Shown here: piece by piece, positions 48,664-58,661 of the stretch
Layout of the letters: each line of letters starts with the position of its first letter
How positions within the stretch are numbered: the first letter of the stretch is position 1
Assembly (NCBI RefSeq): GCF_004342685.1
Contig: NZ_SMBZ01000016.1
Coordinates: 1-64,000 of the forward strand
From: Sphingobacterium alimentarium
GTDB lineage: Bacteria > Bacteroidota > Bacteroidia > Sphingobacteriales > Sphingobacteriaceae
Direction: 5' to 3'
DNA length: 64,000 nt
Notes under the pieces: model-generated
The model's database searches: none
Seen by the model: the letters and a program-made list of their open reading frames with translations, nothing else
Told to the model about the DNA's origin: nothing
Program-made: the position numbers and the translations under genes

Positions 48664-50148
48664 TTAGAGTAGTGGAGCCAGGAGTCTACAAGCCGAATCA
48701 GCAGCCCGTTGCCACCGCGGACGTTTTTTCCATGCTCTAAGCGTCAGCAATTCGGATTCTTCTTTGTCTATTTCAAACTGTTGGGATAGATTTCGGGACA
48801 ATATGGGATCGGAAATTACCGTAGCTATTTCGTAGTTGATATAAAAACTGCGTATGTCCAGATTTACTGTGCCTATAAAAGATAACTTCTCGTCAAAAAC
48901 TGCAGTCTTGGCGTGTAAAAATCCTTTTTTGTATAAATATACTTTGACACCTCTTTCTAATAAAGGCTTGAGAAAAGAATAAGATGCATGATGCACCAAT
49001 ATAGAATCCGAAGCTTTCGGAACCATTAATTCGACCTCGACACCGGAGGATGCCGCAATTATCAAGGCACGCTCCAATTCTTCACCCGGGATATAATACG
49101 GAGTGCACAACTGTATTTTGTGATTGGCCTCTCCGATAGCAATGAGCAATGCTTCCATATTATAAGGCCCTAGGGATGCTGGATCACTGGAAATAAATCC
49201 AACACTCGCATCGCCTTTCACTTCTTTATTATCTTGCAAGGCTTGCAAATACCCGTCCTCCAGATAAAAGGATTTCCCATCGGTTTGATTCCAAGAATTC
49301 CAGAAGGAAACCTGCAGAAGATTAATAGCTAAACCTTTGACACGAACTGATGTATCTCTCCAGTATAACTTTTGTTCCGATTGCGAATCATTGACGTATC
49401 GATCCGAAATATTAATTCCGCCGACATAGCCCACCCTTCCATCGATGACACAAACTTTGCGATGGTTTCGGTAATTTGAATTGGCTAGCGAAGTAAATGT
49501 CACGGGTAGAAAAGCATGAAAATCGATTTTGCTCTCCTTCTGCCTGCGCATATATTTCACTAAATTGGGAGAACCAAAACTGTCCACTATCAGTCTTACC
49601 ACTACTCCTCCTGCCGCTTTCTCTTCGAGTAGGTTTAATATCTTCGTTCCAATATTATCCATTTCGAAAATGTAATATTCCATATGGATAGAGTGCTTAG
49701 CCTGCGCAAGATCTTCAAGGAGATAGCGAAATTTTACTTCCCCATTAATGAGTAATTCGACGTCATTATTTAACGTGGGCGAAGAAAGCCGCTCTTTTTT
49801 CATTAAACGGAAGACCTTCGATAAACCGCCAATGTCATCTTTTATATCGCGAATGAAGGATTCAATAATAGGATCAAGTTCTTTCCATTTCTGTTCAAGA
49901 CGTAAGGCTTGCTGTCGATTGAGGCGTTTTAGTTTTTTGACTTTAACAAATTTCTGTCCGAAAAAATAGTATAATATAATCCCCACAAAAGGCAAGAAAA
50001 CAATGACTAGAATCCATGCTACAGTCTTGGTCGGATTGCGATTTTCAATGAGTATCGCACTAATTATGCCTGCATAAAGAATCAAAAGAGGTACCCAATA
50101 CCAATTGATAACAAAATCAAAAAATGGCTTAAATTGTTCTAAATGCAT
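48664..50148 (-). CDS. cls: Cardiolipin synthase
   Basis: 494 residues. Two N-terminal membrane helices (about 10-65) precede two phospholipase-D HKD motifs: HRKVCVIDGRVGYVGGIN (about 233-250) and HAKTAVFDEKLSFIGTVNLD (about 414-433). It joins two phosphatidylglycerols to cardiolipin at the inner membrane. Length and motif spacing are normal for ClsA-type enzymes. Confidence 0.95.
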   Translation of the reverse strand: MHLEQFKPFFDFVINWYWVPLLILYAGIISAILIENRNPTKTVAWILVIVFLPFVGIILYYFFGQKFVKVKKLKRLNRQQALRLEQKWKELDPIIESFIRDIKDDIGGLSKVFRLMKKERLSSPTLNNDVELLINGEVKFRYLLEDLAQAKHSIHMEYYIFEMDNIGTKILNLLEEKAAGGVVVRLIVDSFGSPNLVKYMRRQKESKIDFHAFLPVTFTSLANSNYRNHRKVCVIDGRVGYVGGINISDRYVNDSQSEQKLYWRDTSVRVKGLAINLLQVSFWNSWNQTDGKSFYLEDGYLQALQDNKEVKGDASVGFISSDPASLGPYNMEALLIAIGEANHKIQLCTPYYIPGEELERALIIAASSGVEVELMVPKASDSILVHHASYSFLKPLLERGVKVYLYKKGFLHAKTAVFDEKLSFIGTVNLDIRSFYINYEIATVISDPILSRNLSQQFEIDKEESELLTLRAWKKRPRWQRAADSACRLLAPLL

Positions 50149-50190
50149 TCTTATTCTTCTATTAGGTAGCTAATCAACAACGTACACAAT

Positions 50191-50277
50191 AAAAAACCGT
50201 CAATCTGAAAAGAAATAAGTCATACAGAACGTTCGATTATTCTGCCCTACTTTCCCACCTCAAATTGACGGTCCGAA
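50191..50277 (-). terminator. Long-loop hairpin after the E2 gene, possible 3'-end sRNA
   Basis: On the minus strand CCGTCAATTTGA (50271-50260) pairs, with one mismatch, with TCAGATTGACGG (50208-50197), leaving a 51-base loop that contains a further 5-bp stem (CAGAA/TTCTG). TTTTTTATTG follows. It is the likely terminator of the E2 transcript, larger than usual. Confidence 0.65.
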
Positions 50278-50307
50278 CGAAAATTTATTGAACTTCTGTA
50301 TAATATA

Positions 50308-51666
50308 CTAAATAATACGGTCTTTATCCCAATTTTCAAGATAATCACCCACACGTCTTAAAAAAGTACCGCCCAAGGCGCCATCTATCACACGGTGATC
50401 ATAGGACATCGTTAAATACATCATATGTCGAATGGCAATAACATCTCCATCTTCAGTCTCGAGCACTGCTGGCTTCTTGGTAATAGATCCTACCGCCAGA
50501 ATTGCTGCCTGCGGTTGATTAATAATAGGCATACCGAAAATATTTCCGAAAGCTCCAATATTGGTAAATGTAAAAGTACCACCCTGCGTATCATCAGGTT
50601 GCAACTTATTGGCACGAGCACGATTTGCTAAGTCGTTCACGGCTTTACTTATGCCCACCAGACTTAGCTGATCTGCATCCTTGATAACTGGCACGATTAG
50701 GTTGCCCGAAGGCAATGCTGCTGCCATTCCGATGTTAATGTGCTTACGCTTGATGATATTGTATCCATCGACTGACACGTTTATCATTGGAAAATCTTTT
50801 AGCGCTTTACTTATCGCCTCTATGATTAGCGGAGTGAAAGTAATATTCTCCCCTTCGCGTTTTTTGTAAGAATCTTTAATTTTATTTCTCCAGTTCACCA
50901 AATTCGTCACATCAGCTTCTACAACAGAAAATACGTGAGGTGAGGTGTGGATACTTTGCACCATATGATCCGCAATAAGACGGCGCATACGATCCATCTC
51001 TACGATTTCATCTCCATTCATGCTTTTTACGACTTGAGCTGGAGCAGCAGGTACGCTTGCCGGTTGTGGTTTTGCAACTGTTGATTGAGGAGTAGAAACT
51101 GTCGCCGTTGGTTTAGAAACAGTAGTCGTACCGCGCGAAGCAATATAGTCCAATACATCTTGTTTGGTCACTCTTCCGTCGGCTCCCGAACCCACTATCA
51201 GGTCCAGCTCCGCTTGCGAAACTTGCTCTTGCTGCGCTATGCTACGTACCAATGGTGAATAGAAACGTCCTTCTGAAAGTGCTGCCACGGATTCACGCTC
51301 TTCCATATGATTGAGTTCGTCCATTCCGGGAATAGTTATTTCATGCACTGTCGGTTCTGCTTCTTCTTGATGTGTAGAAGATACCTCCTCCACAGCGGCT
51401 GTGGGAGCTGTGTTCTCACCTTCTCTTTCAATCTCAATCAATGCAATCACATCGCCCACTTGCGCAACCGATCCTTCTTCAAAAAGAAATTCTTTCAACA
51501 CGCCTTGGACTGGAGATGGCACTTCCGAATCGACTTTATCTGTAGCGATTTCTGCAATAGTATCATCTTCTCCGATAGACTCACCGATAGATTTTACCCA
51601 TTTGGTAATAGTCGCTTCCGATACACTCTCACCCATTTTAGGAAGAACCAACTTATATATTGACAT
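50308..51666 (-). CDS. Dihydrolipoamide acyltransferase (E2) of a 2-oxoacid dehydrogenase complex
   Basis: 452 residues. Lipoyl domain 1-78 with the lipoyl Lys in EIATDKVDSEVP, a Pro/Ala/Thr linker, the E3-binding domain (about 133-170: SPLVRSIAQQEQVSQAELDL), a second linker, and the catalytic domain (about 225-452) with SYDHRVIDGALGG carrying the active His and Asp. It transfers acyl groups to CoA. Branched-chain or other 2-oxoacid type is likely; no E1 or E3 gene is in the window, so the substrate class is open. Intact. Confidence 0.94.
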   Translation of the reverse strand: MSIYKLVLPKMGESVSEATITKWVKSIGESIGEDDTIAEIATDKVDSEVPSPVQGVLKEFLFEEGSVAQVGDVIALIEIEREGENTAPTAAVEEVSSTHQEEAEPTVHEITIPGMDELNHMEERESVAALSEGRFYSPLVRSIAQQEQVSQAELDLIVGSGADGRVTKQDVLDYIASRGTTTVSKPTATVSTPQSTVAKPQPASVPAAPAQVVKSMNGDEIVEMDRMRRLIADHMVQSIHTSPHVFSVVEADVTNLVNWRNKIKDSYKKREGENITFTPLIIEAISKALKDFPMINVSVDGYNIIKRKHINIGMAAALPSGNLIVPVIKDADQLSLVGISKAVNDLANRARANKLQPDDTQGGTFTFTNIGAFGNIFGMPIINQPQAAILAVGSITKKPAVLETEDGDVIAIRHMMYLTMSYDHRVIDGALGGTFLRRVGDYLENWDKDRII

Positions 51667-51768
51667 ATTAATTTCGTTTTTTGATGTTACTAAATTAAAT
51701 AATTAGGAATACAATCCCTAAAAACCAAATATAATATTTTGTTTTACCATTTTTCCAGAAGTATATTT

Positions 51769-53010
51769 TTAATTGTCTAATTCTTCAATATACAAATTCC
51801 ATAACATAGCCAATGCCTGAGCTATACTACGCTCAATATTAATCTCCCGGCTATTTTGAAAATTAAAAAGTCGCGAAATAGTTTTGTTTTTGCCGCTTAC
51901 AGCTATCCATACCGTTCCTACAGGCTTTTCGGGAGTTCCACCACCGGGACCTGCAATACCACTGCTCGCAATCGCATAATCCGCATGAGACAATTTCTTG
52001 ACACCCTCTGCCATCTGAATTACCGTCTGTTCACTTACTGCGCCATATTGGTCCAGCACCTTTGGGTCTACGCCGAGAAGATTTTGTTTGATAGTATTAT
52101 GATAGGCAACTATGCCACAATCAAAAATGCAACTGGCACCCGGAACCGACGTAATACTACTTGCAATACCGCCTCCGGTACAGCTTTCTGCAGTCGCTAA
52201 TTTTAATCCCTTTTGGGTAAAGGATTCCACGATAGCCTGCTCTAAAGAGATGTCCGAGGTACTAACCACATGACGGCCTAAGCGTTCTACCAGCAGATTA
52301 TGGAAGTAATCGATGCTGCTTTCTGACTCTCCGATTTGTGTCAGACGAAGCCGCACCAACCCTAATTTTGGCAGATATGCTAATTTGATAGACTCAGGAA
52401 GGCTTTCTTCTATATCGGTAATTTCGCGCGCTAGGAAAGATTCGCCTAGTCCTATGGTGATAATATGCCTATGGGCTACTGCCTCCCGTTGCCCATCCCT
52501 AAGTTTTGGAAGTATACGATTCGTTGTCAAAAATTTCATTTCGAAAGGTACCCCCGGCAAAAAGACATATTTGATCTGCTGATGCTCTATCCACATACCC
52601 GGTGCTGTACCCACATCATTGAAAAGCACCTCACAGCCATCCAATACATCAGCTTGAGCTTTATTTATTTCGGGCATCATGCGGTCGGGAGCAAACCTTT
52701 TAAATAAGGTCTCCACATGCTTCAATACCGCAGCATCACGAACCAATGGTTTATTAAAATATGTGGAAATCGTCTGTCGAGTGACATCATCTTTGGTCGG
52801 TCCCAGCCCACCTGTTACTATAATTAATTCAGCACGGGATGACGCGAGGGAAAGACTCTGCGTAATATCTTGCGCTTTGTCTGCAATAGAAGTGATTTGT
52901 CGAACACGAATATTCAACAAATTCAGTTGTTGACCTATCCAAGCCGAATTACTATCGACAATTTGGCCTAAGAGTATTTCGTCACCTATGGTTATGATTT
53001 CAGCATTCAT
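51769..53010 (-). CDS. cinA: CinA-family protein (competence/damage-inducible, NMN amidohydrolase)
   Basis: 413 residues. An N-terminal molybdopterin-binding-like (COG1058) domain, opening MNAEIITIGDEILLGQIVDS, is followed by a C-terminal CinA domain (about 250-405) with the amidase motif ATAESCTGGGIASSIT and GIAGPGGGTPEKPVGTVWI. The C domain deamidates nicotinamide mononucleotide in NAD recycling. Full length. Its gene ends about 100 bases before the E2 start. Confidence 0.95.
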   Translation of the reverse strand: MNAEIITIGDEILLGQIVDSNSAWIGQQLNLLNIRVRQITSIADKAQDITQSLSLASSRAELIIVTGGLGPTKDDVTRQTISTYFNKPLVRDAAVLKHVETLFKRFAPDRMMPEINKAQADVLDGCEVLFNDVGTAPGMWIEHQQIKYVFLPGVPFEMKFLTTNRILPKLRDGQREAVAHRHIITIGLGESFLAREITDIEESLPESIKLAYLPKLGLVRLRLTQIGESESSIDYFHNLLVERLGRHVVSTSDISLEQAIVESFTQKGLKLATAESCTGGGIASSITSVPGASCIFDCGIVAYHNTIKQNLLGVDPKVLDQYGAVSEQTVIQMAEGVKKLSHADYAIASSGIAGPGGGTPEKPVGTVWIAVSGKNKTISRLFNFQNSREINIERSIAQALAMLWNLYIEELDN

Positions 53011-53033
53011 AACACATAGTTACCAAAAATATT

Positions 53034-55685
53034 CTAATAAGAATAATGGCTATTACGTTTTGTTAATTTCAAATCTTGTAGTACGGATGCCTTAGCTCGA
53101 ATTGTAATATTGTAGGATTGATAGCGACCAAAAGGAACCCATCCCACGGACATATCCCAACAGTGTAAATCACGATAAATAGAAAAATTCGTCATTGCAA
53201 TTTCGCGCTGCTTGATATCATACCCCGAATTAAATTGAATTTTCCACTTTGGAGTGACATTTATATCCCCATGTACATTGACTGTCGCTGTATAATCACT
53301 GCGCTCACGACGAACCTGCGAATCCCACCGATTGAAATATTGCAAACTGAAAGATCCTGCCAAATTCCATGGAATATTGAAATCCACAAACGCATTAGGA
53401 TCTCTACTGATGCGTGAAAGTGCCTGCGCTTGTTCTTGGGTCATATTTGGCATCTGATTTTTCATCGAATCAATATTATTGCTCCGACTACGTGATGCAT
53501 CTGGATTAAAGCTATAATCAAAAGAAACCCCAAATTGTGTCAAGCGTGCTAACTTACCGTTCTCAATAGCAAATTTATTTATAGGTTGACCTTGGTTATC
53601 AAGTTGATAAGGATCCAACGTACCATTAAAGTTTAAATTGATCTTTTTGTCGAATAAACTTGTACGTCCCGAAAAGGAAATAATGGACAATTTGAGTGAA
53701 TCCGCTGCGAAATTATAGTCCCCACTAAAAGTTAAACCTTGCAGAATAGGAATTTTCTTAAATGCACTATTGTCCGTGGAATCACCTTTATTGCGAACCT
53801 TAGCCTCGATATTATTATCGACGGAGAAACCAATTCCCATAGATTTACCTGAAGAAGGTCCTCCAAAAATTGCGCCTTCGAAAATAGAGTAATTGGAAAG
53901 TCTACCTTTCTCATCTATCCAATCTCGGTAGTATCCGTAGCGTGAATCAGCAAAATCGGGTCTGTAATTAAAATTGATAGACGGTGTTACCACATGACGG
54001 ATAGCTTCTATTTTACCAATCTTCGGATACATTCCGTATATCTTGGTGGACAATCCACTGGATACACCATAATCATAAGCCCGGCGGAAACCCGGTACAG
54101 TATCGCGGGCATTGATATATCCATTTATTTCATTAGCACGATACCTACGGATACTTTGCAAATACCAACGCTCTGTATAGTTTACCGAAGTATTAAATTG
54201 GAAATACTTAAAAGCATTCAAGCTTAAACTTACAGGAATATTATGTTGGAATCCATTAGTAAACTGCTGAAGCGTCTGTTTTGAAAATATAGTGGAGTCG
54301 CCCGTAGATAGGGAGTTTCTACCTTGTAAACTGTAACCTACCGTAATGCGCTGATACCATTTTTGCTCACCTACACGATCTTTCGAATCGAAAGGATTGA
54401 AAGTTGAAACGTTGAGAGAAAATGTTGGCAACTCGATATCAACTTTTCCAGTGCTCATATCCTGACGGTGCGTGGCACTCGATGTGAAGTTCACCTTGCC
54501 ATCGGCAAATACTTTACCATAACTGATGGAAGAGGACATATTGTTACGCGTCAACTCTTGATAGTTGTAGGTACTTCCTGCTCCCGAATTTTGGAAATAA
54601 GAGGAAGTACCAAAATTCACCGAAGCTGAGAAGGATGTTCCCGGATTAGCCTCTTGACGTTGTGTATGCGTCCAAGTGACGTTAAAATCTTTTGCTCTTT
54701 TATAATTATCAGAGCCCTCTACACCCGTTGGTGTCGAGGCGAAACGGATATTAAAACCACCACTATACTTGTAATTGACAAGATAATTTGTACGGATAGA
54801 TGATTCCCATGCTCCTTTGGAGTAAAAGGAACCTCGTAGCTCCGAATCCCAATAATCATTGAATGTCAAATACCAACCAAAATCCCGTAAACCAAAACCA
54901 CGAGTGACATCATCACCAAATGAAGGAAATAAAAAGCCCGATTGCTTTTTATTGGTCTTCGGAAAGAAGCCAAATGGAACGGTTATAAACTTAAAAGGAA
55001 TACCCTGCACGACCAAATGTGGCCACGAAGCAATGACTTGCTTTGAGGTAATTAATCCTTTGGGAATAGCAATTCCAAAGTGCGTATGCGGAAAAGGCAA
55101 ATCACAGGTACTGTACATTGCATTTTGTATGGACATTTCATCATACAAATTTTTGCGCAGCACACGCGCCTGAATATATCCACCGTCTTCTTCGGTCATG
55201 ATCCCAAACGTCTTACCTTCTTGGGTTTTGTAATTATACAATAGCGAATCGACCGCTTTGGGTGTTTCATTCGGAAATAGTACGACAGGTCGACCGACAT
55301 ATTTACCGGTGTGATCTGTCACCCCACTGGCATAAAGCATATTCGTATTACGGTCCAGTCGGATATAGTCTGCCGAAAGTTCAAAATCCTGGTACTTGAC
55401 CTTCGCACCGCTATATAGGTGAATTATATTTTTGTTTACTTCATTCCACGAAGAGTCATTGGCTACGATAGTAACTACAGTTTCTAATCCACTCTCGCCT
55501 TTCATGACGACAGTGTCCTGACCATTGGTCACTTTAAGATGATTTTTGGAAGTATCTGCTGCTGCGCGACTCGTATCGGGTACGGTTATATTCGAAGATT
55601 GAGGACGAATAACCTGTGAATTACCAACACTTATTCCTAGGAAAAGGAATACCATTACACATAAAAAACTTGTTACCGTCTTCAA
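53034..55685 (-). CDS. lptD: LptD-like outer-membrane LPS assembly protein
   Basis: 883 residues with a signal peptide ending VGNSQ at about residue 24. An OstA-like N-terminal part (about 70-190: WNEVNKNIIHLYSGAKVKYQ, LDRNTNMLYASG) is followed by a large barrel from about residue 210, with FGFFPKTNKKQSGFLFPSFG, the family's conserved segment. The end ...KRNSHYSY is typical of barrels. LptD with its partner lipoprotein inserts lipopolysaccharide into the outer leaflet. A TATTTTTG box with a distant TTTG lies upstream; the region is shared with the divergent amidase gene. Confidence 0.9.
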   Translation of the reverse strand: MKTVTSFLCVMVFLFLGISVGNSQVIRPQSSNITVPDTSRAAADTSKNHLKVTNGQDTVVMKGESGLETVVTIVANDSSWNEVNKNIIHLYSGAKVKYQDFELSADYIRLDRNTNMLYASGVTDHTGKYVGRPVVLFPNETPKAVDSLLYNYKTQEGKTFGIMTEEDGGYIQARVLRKNLYDEMSIQNAMYSTCDLPFPHTHFGIAIPKGLITSKQVIASWPHLVVQGIPFKFITVPFGFFPKTNKKQSGFLFPSFGDDVTRGFGLRDFGWYLTFNDYWDSELRGSFYSKGAWESSIRTNYLVNYKYSGGFNIRFASTPTGVEGSDNYKRAKDFNVTWTHTQRQEANPGTSFSASVNFGTSSYFQNSGAGSTYNYQELTRNNMSSSISYGKVFADGKVNFTSSATHRQDMSTGKVDIELPTFSLNVSTFNPFDSKDRVGEQKWYQRITVGYSLQGRNSLSTGDSTIFSKQTLQQFTNGFQHNIPVSLSLNAFKYFQFNTSVNYTERWYLQSIRRYRANEINGYINARDTVPGFRRAYDYGVSSGLSTKIYGMYPKIGKIEAIRHVVTPSINFNYRPDFADSRYGYYRDWIDEKGRLSNYSIFEGAIFGGPSSGKSMGIGFSVDNNIEAKVRNKGDSTDNSAFKKIPILQGLTFSGDYNFAADSLKLSIISFSGRTSLFDKKINLNFNGTLDPYQLDNQGQPINKFAIENGKLARLTQFGVSFDYSFNPDASRSRSNNIDSMKNQMPNMTQEQAQALSRISRDPNAFVDFNIPWNLAGSFSLQYFNRWDSQVRRERSDYTATVNVHGDINVTPKWKIQFNSGYDIKQREIAMTNFSIYRDLHCWDMSVGWVPFGRYQSYNITIRAKASVLQDLKLTKRNSHYSY

Positions 55686-55712
55686 ATCGAAAATCTTATA
55701 ATTAATTTAGCG

Positions 55713-55746
55713 CAAAAATAAACTATTAAGGTCAAAAATAGTCAAA
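55713..55746 (-). promoter_or_regulatory. Putative promoter of lptD
   Basis: On minus, TTTG (55746-55743) is followed after 22 bases by TATTTTTG (55720-55713). The spacer is at the long end of what is known for the phylum. Confidence 0.45.
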
Positions 55747-55772
55747 AAAGAAATAGATAAAGGTCATATTTT

Positions 55773-55801
55773 TTTGATTAAAATATTATGCTTTATCTTT
55801 G
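55773..55801 (+). promoter_or_regulatory. Putative promoter of the first amidase gene
   Basis: TTTG at 55773-55776, 17 bases, TATCTTTG at 55794-55801. The start codon is at 55851, giving a leader of about 40 bases. Confidence 0.65.
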
Positions 55802-55850
55802 TCACTGAACAATTTTTGATTCACCATACAAAAATGTCAAAATTATAAAG

Positions 55851-56675
55851 ATGAAATTTATAAATAGTGTTAAATATATAAGCTTCCACGTATTAGCCAT
55901 TATTCTTATTACAACGACATCCTCGTTTCAGACTAACCCTTCTACGAACTCCAATCCTCCTAAAAAAACTTTCACGGTAGTCATTGACCCAGGTCATGGA
56001 GGTGACAAATTTGGTGCTGTCGGAAGGCGCTCCAAAGAAAAAGAGATCGTGCTTGAAGTATCCCAAAAATTAAAAAAAGAACTTGAAGATAAATTGGCCA
56101 TCAGCGTTATCTTAACCCGAAATACAGATGTGGATGTACCATTTCGCACACGTTCGGAGATCGCAAACAAAAATCACGCAGACATCTTTATATCTATACA
56201 TGCTAACTCCGCAAATTCGGAGCGCAGAAAAAACCCGCAAGTGACTGGAACAGAAACATTGGTTTTGGGTTTTCACCGCATGAATGAGCAAGATGTGGCT
56301 ATCCGTGAGAATGCTGACATGTTATTGGAAGACAATTATGAAGAGAATAATGCCGATTTAGTGGGCTTTGATCCAAAAGATCCTTCATCGTACATTGTCT
56401 TCAAAGTCATGAAACGTCAGTATCGTGACCGTAGTATTCGCTTGGCCTCCTTGATTCAAAATGAATATGTCACTTCCCAAAGACCTAATCGTGGTGTGAA
56501 AGAACAAGGATTAGCGGTATTGGCTCGTGCTAGTATGCCGGCTGTATTGACTGAGATTGGATTTATTTCCAGCCCGACGGAAGAGGATTATATGCTATCT
56601 GAAGCGGGACAAACAGAGATTGTAAAAAATCTTTTTGACGCCATCAAAAATTATAAATCTGCCGTAGAGCGTTAA
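55851..56675 (+). CDS. N-acetylmuramoyl-L-alanine amidase (Amidase_3), first of a tandem pair
   Basis: 274 residues with an N-terminal hydrophobic signal (about 8-25). The Amidase_3 fold starts VVIDPGHGGDKFGAVG, with the zinc His and the later Glu of RRSKEKE, DIFISIHANS carrying another zinc His, and TEIGFISSPTEE with the catalytic Glu near the end. It cleaves the bond between MurNAc and the peptide in the periplasm, for cell separation. An insertion (ERRKNPQVTGTETLVLGFHRM) is typical of AmiC-like Bacteroidota enzymes. A paralogue follows after 28 bases. Confidence 0.93.
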   Translation: MKFINSVKYISFHVLAIILITTTSSFQTNPSTNSNPPKKTFTVVIDPGHGGDKFGAVGRRSKEKEIVLEVSQKLKKELEDKLAISVILTRNTDVDVPFRTRSEIANKNHADIFISIHANSANSERRKNPQVTGTETLVLGFHRMNEQDVAIRENADMLLEDNYEENNADLVGFDPKDPSSYIVFKVMKRQYRDRSIRLASLIQNEYVTSQRPNRGVKEQGLAVLARASMPAVLTEIGFISSPTEEDYMLSEAGQTEIVKNLFDAIKNYKSAVER

Positions 56676-56703
56676 TCTCTCATTAGAGAGATACGAAAAC
56701 AAA

Positions 56704-57570
56704 GTGAAAAACATCAGTATGTTGAAAAATAAGGAATACACGAAAAATAGGATTATAAAGATAAGTCATCTCTTATTCGGTTTATGTTTATTCACCGTAA
56801 TTAGCAGCTTTACCACCATTGATAGCCCAACTCCTAACCCCAAACAACGGATAATCGTGTTGGATGCAGGGCACGGAGGACGCGACCCAGGAGCCGTAGG
56901 CAAAAGCTCCAAAGAAAAGGATATTGCTCTAAAAATTACCTTAAAGCTTGGAAAGCGTTTGGAAGAAGAACTTCCCAACACAAAAGTCATATACACACGT
57001 AAAACAGATATTTACCCCAATCTTTACGAACGCCCACAATTAGCAAACAAACACCATGCTGATCTCTTTATATCCATTCACCTGAATGCCGGAGGCACAA
57101 CCACGCGTCGTGTCAAAAATAAACAAGGTAAATGGGTCACTCAAAAAGTAGCCAACTCTTCGGCAAGGGGAACAGAGACATTGGTATTGGGATACAATAG
57201 CATGGGAAATCAAGATGTAGCTATCCGTGAAAATGCTTCCATATTATTGGAAGAAAATCACGAGGAAAACTACGGGGGATTTGACCCAAAAGATCCTTCC
57301 TCCTATATTGTCTTCAAGGTGCTAAAAAGAAAATACAGAGACCGCAGCATTCATTTGGCCAAACTCATACAGGCGGAATATGCTAAAGCAGGTCGTGTCA
57401 ACCGAGGGATAAAAGAGCAACCATTAGCCGTGTTGAAAACTGCGGGCATGCCTGCTGTACTGACGGAGGTGGGTTTTATCAGTAATTCGGAAGAAGAAAA
57501 ATACTTAATGTCTGCGAAAGGTCAAGATGCAATAGTTAATAGCTTATTTAACGCTATAAAAAAATTCTAA
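56704..57570 (+). CDS. N-acetylmuramoyl-L-alanine amidase (Amidase_3), second of a tandem pair
   Basis: 288 residues if it starts at the GTG at 56704 (an ATG at 56719 is also possible). A signal segment (about 20-40) is followed by VLDAGHGGRDPGAVGKSSKE, DLFISIHLNAG and TEVGFISNSEEEKYL. Same fold and active-site set as the first copy, with a longer insert including a Lys/Arg-rich linker (RRVKNKQGKWVTQKV). The two share the run NQDVAIRENAS-like DVAIRENA and DPKDPSSYIVFKV. Tandem duplication with divergence is the simplest explanation. The MCE gene follows. Confidence 0.93.
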   Translation: MKNISMLKNKEYTKNRIIKISHLLFGLCLFTVISSFTTIDSPTPNPKQRIIVLDAGHGGRDPGAVGKSSKEKDIALKITLKLGKRLEEELPNTKVIYTRKTDIYPNLYERPQLANKHHADLFISIHLNAGGTTTRRVKNKQGKWVTQKVANSSARGTETLVLGYNSMGNQDVAIRENASILLEENHEENYGGFDPKDPSSYIVFKVLKRKYRDRSIHLAKLIQAEYAKAGRVNRGIKEQPLAVLKTAGMPAVLTEVGFISNSEEEKYLMSAKGQDAIVNSLFNAIKKF

Positions 57571-57645
57571 ATGCAGGGGATATATAAACATTTTATATAT
57601 TTAAGATGTTATGCATATATCAGGTAGAATCTAAACGTAGTAAAA

Positions 57646-58593
57646 TTGAAATTATCTAACGAAACTAAAGTTGGCGTATTAACATCTATCGCCCTAGCAT
57701 TATTATTTATTGGTTACAGTTTTTTGAAAGGAAATGATGTTTTCAGTTCCGAAAATATGTTTTATACGGACTATGATAATGTCGATGGGTTATCTGTATC
57801 CAATCCTGTACTAGTCAATGGATTCAAAATAGGTCGAGTATCCAACACGACATTGATGGACAACGGAAAAATACGAACAGAATTTAAAATCAAAAAAGAC
57901 TATAAAATCCCTTCTAATACCATTGCACGTATATCCAATGATGGATTTTTGGGCGGAAAAGTTATCGTATTTGACATAGGGAATAGCAAGACATTTGCCA
58001 GCGATGGTGATCCTTTACAATCGGATGTACAAGCCAACCTTTTACAAAAAGTAGAGCCGCTACAAAAGAAAGTGGAAGATTTAGTAGTCAAACTGGACTC
58101 CGTTTTATCCGCAGTCAATACGGCCTTGGATGAGGAGTTTCAACGGGATTTCAAGACGAGTTTACGTAGTATCTCTATCTCCTTAAAAAATGTAGAAAAA
58201 ATCACCACGGATGTGGAAGGTCTAATGGGATCCGAAAGAATACGTTTGGCGAAGATCATGCAAAATCTGGAATCGATTACCAATAATTTCAAGGAGAACA
58301 GCTCCCGCATAAATCAAATCATGGCAAACCTTGATAATCTATCCTCCGATCTGTCCAAAACAGAGATAAGAGCGACTGTAGAGAATGCCAACAAAGCGAT
58401 GAAAGATGTACAAGCTATTACGGACAAAATCAACAAGGGAGAAGGTTCTATAGGTTTATTGGTGAATGACGATAAACTATACAATAATCTGAATAACGCC
58501 TCCGAAAATCTCGACGAACTCATGCAGGATTTGAAAACCAATCCGGGCAGATATTTAAAAATATCCATCTTCGGGAAGAAAGATACGAAATAG
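57646..58593 (+). CDS. MCE/MlaD-family lipid-transport protein
   Basis: 315 residues. Membrane anchor at about 10-26, an MCE domain at about 35-115 (DNVDGLSVSNPVLVNGFKIG) and a long C-terminal coiled helix (about 130-290) with repeating heptads. MCE proteins form hexameric rings that carry phospholipids between membranes; partner ATPase and permease genes are not in the window. The start is a TTG at 57646; the protein then begins MKLSNETKVG, the normal start for this family, and no ATG is available. Confidence 0.92.
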   Translation: MKLSNETKVGVLTSIALALLFIGYSFLKGNDVFSSENMFYTDYDNVDGLSVSNPVLVNGFKIGRVSNTTLMDNGKIRTEFKIKKDYKIPSNTIARISNDGFLGGKVIVFDIGNSKTFASDGDPLQSDVQANLLQKVEPLQKKVEDLVVKLDSVLSAVNTALDEEFQRDFKTSLRSISISLKNVEKITTDVEGLMGSERIRLAKIMQNLESITNNFKENSSRINQIMANLDNLSSDLSKTEIRATVENANKAMKDVQAITDKINKGEGSIGLLVNDDKLYNNLNNASENLDELMQDLKTNPGRYLKISIFGKKDTK

Positions 58594-58633
58594 AAAAAAA
58601 TAGCCTTGAACATTCATTCAAGGCTATTTTTTT
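58594..58633 (+). terminator. Terminator of the MCE gene
   Basis: AAATAGCCTTGAA and TTCAAGGCTATTT form a stem around CATTCA. A T run follows; it starts right at the stop codon. Confidence 0.9.
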
Positions 58634-58661
58634 GTTATTATGTCATCATAATGTTGGGAAA

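Noticed and set aside
55713..55850. Possible shared operator between lptD and the amidase gene
   Set aside because: Only two promoter-like boxes are seen; no inverted repeat of useful length lies between them.
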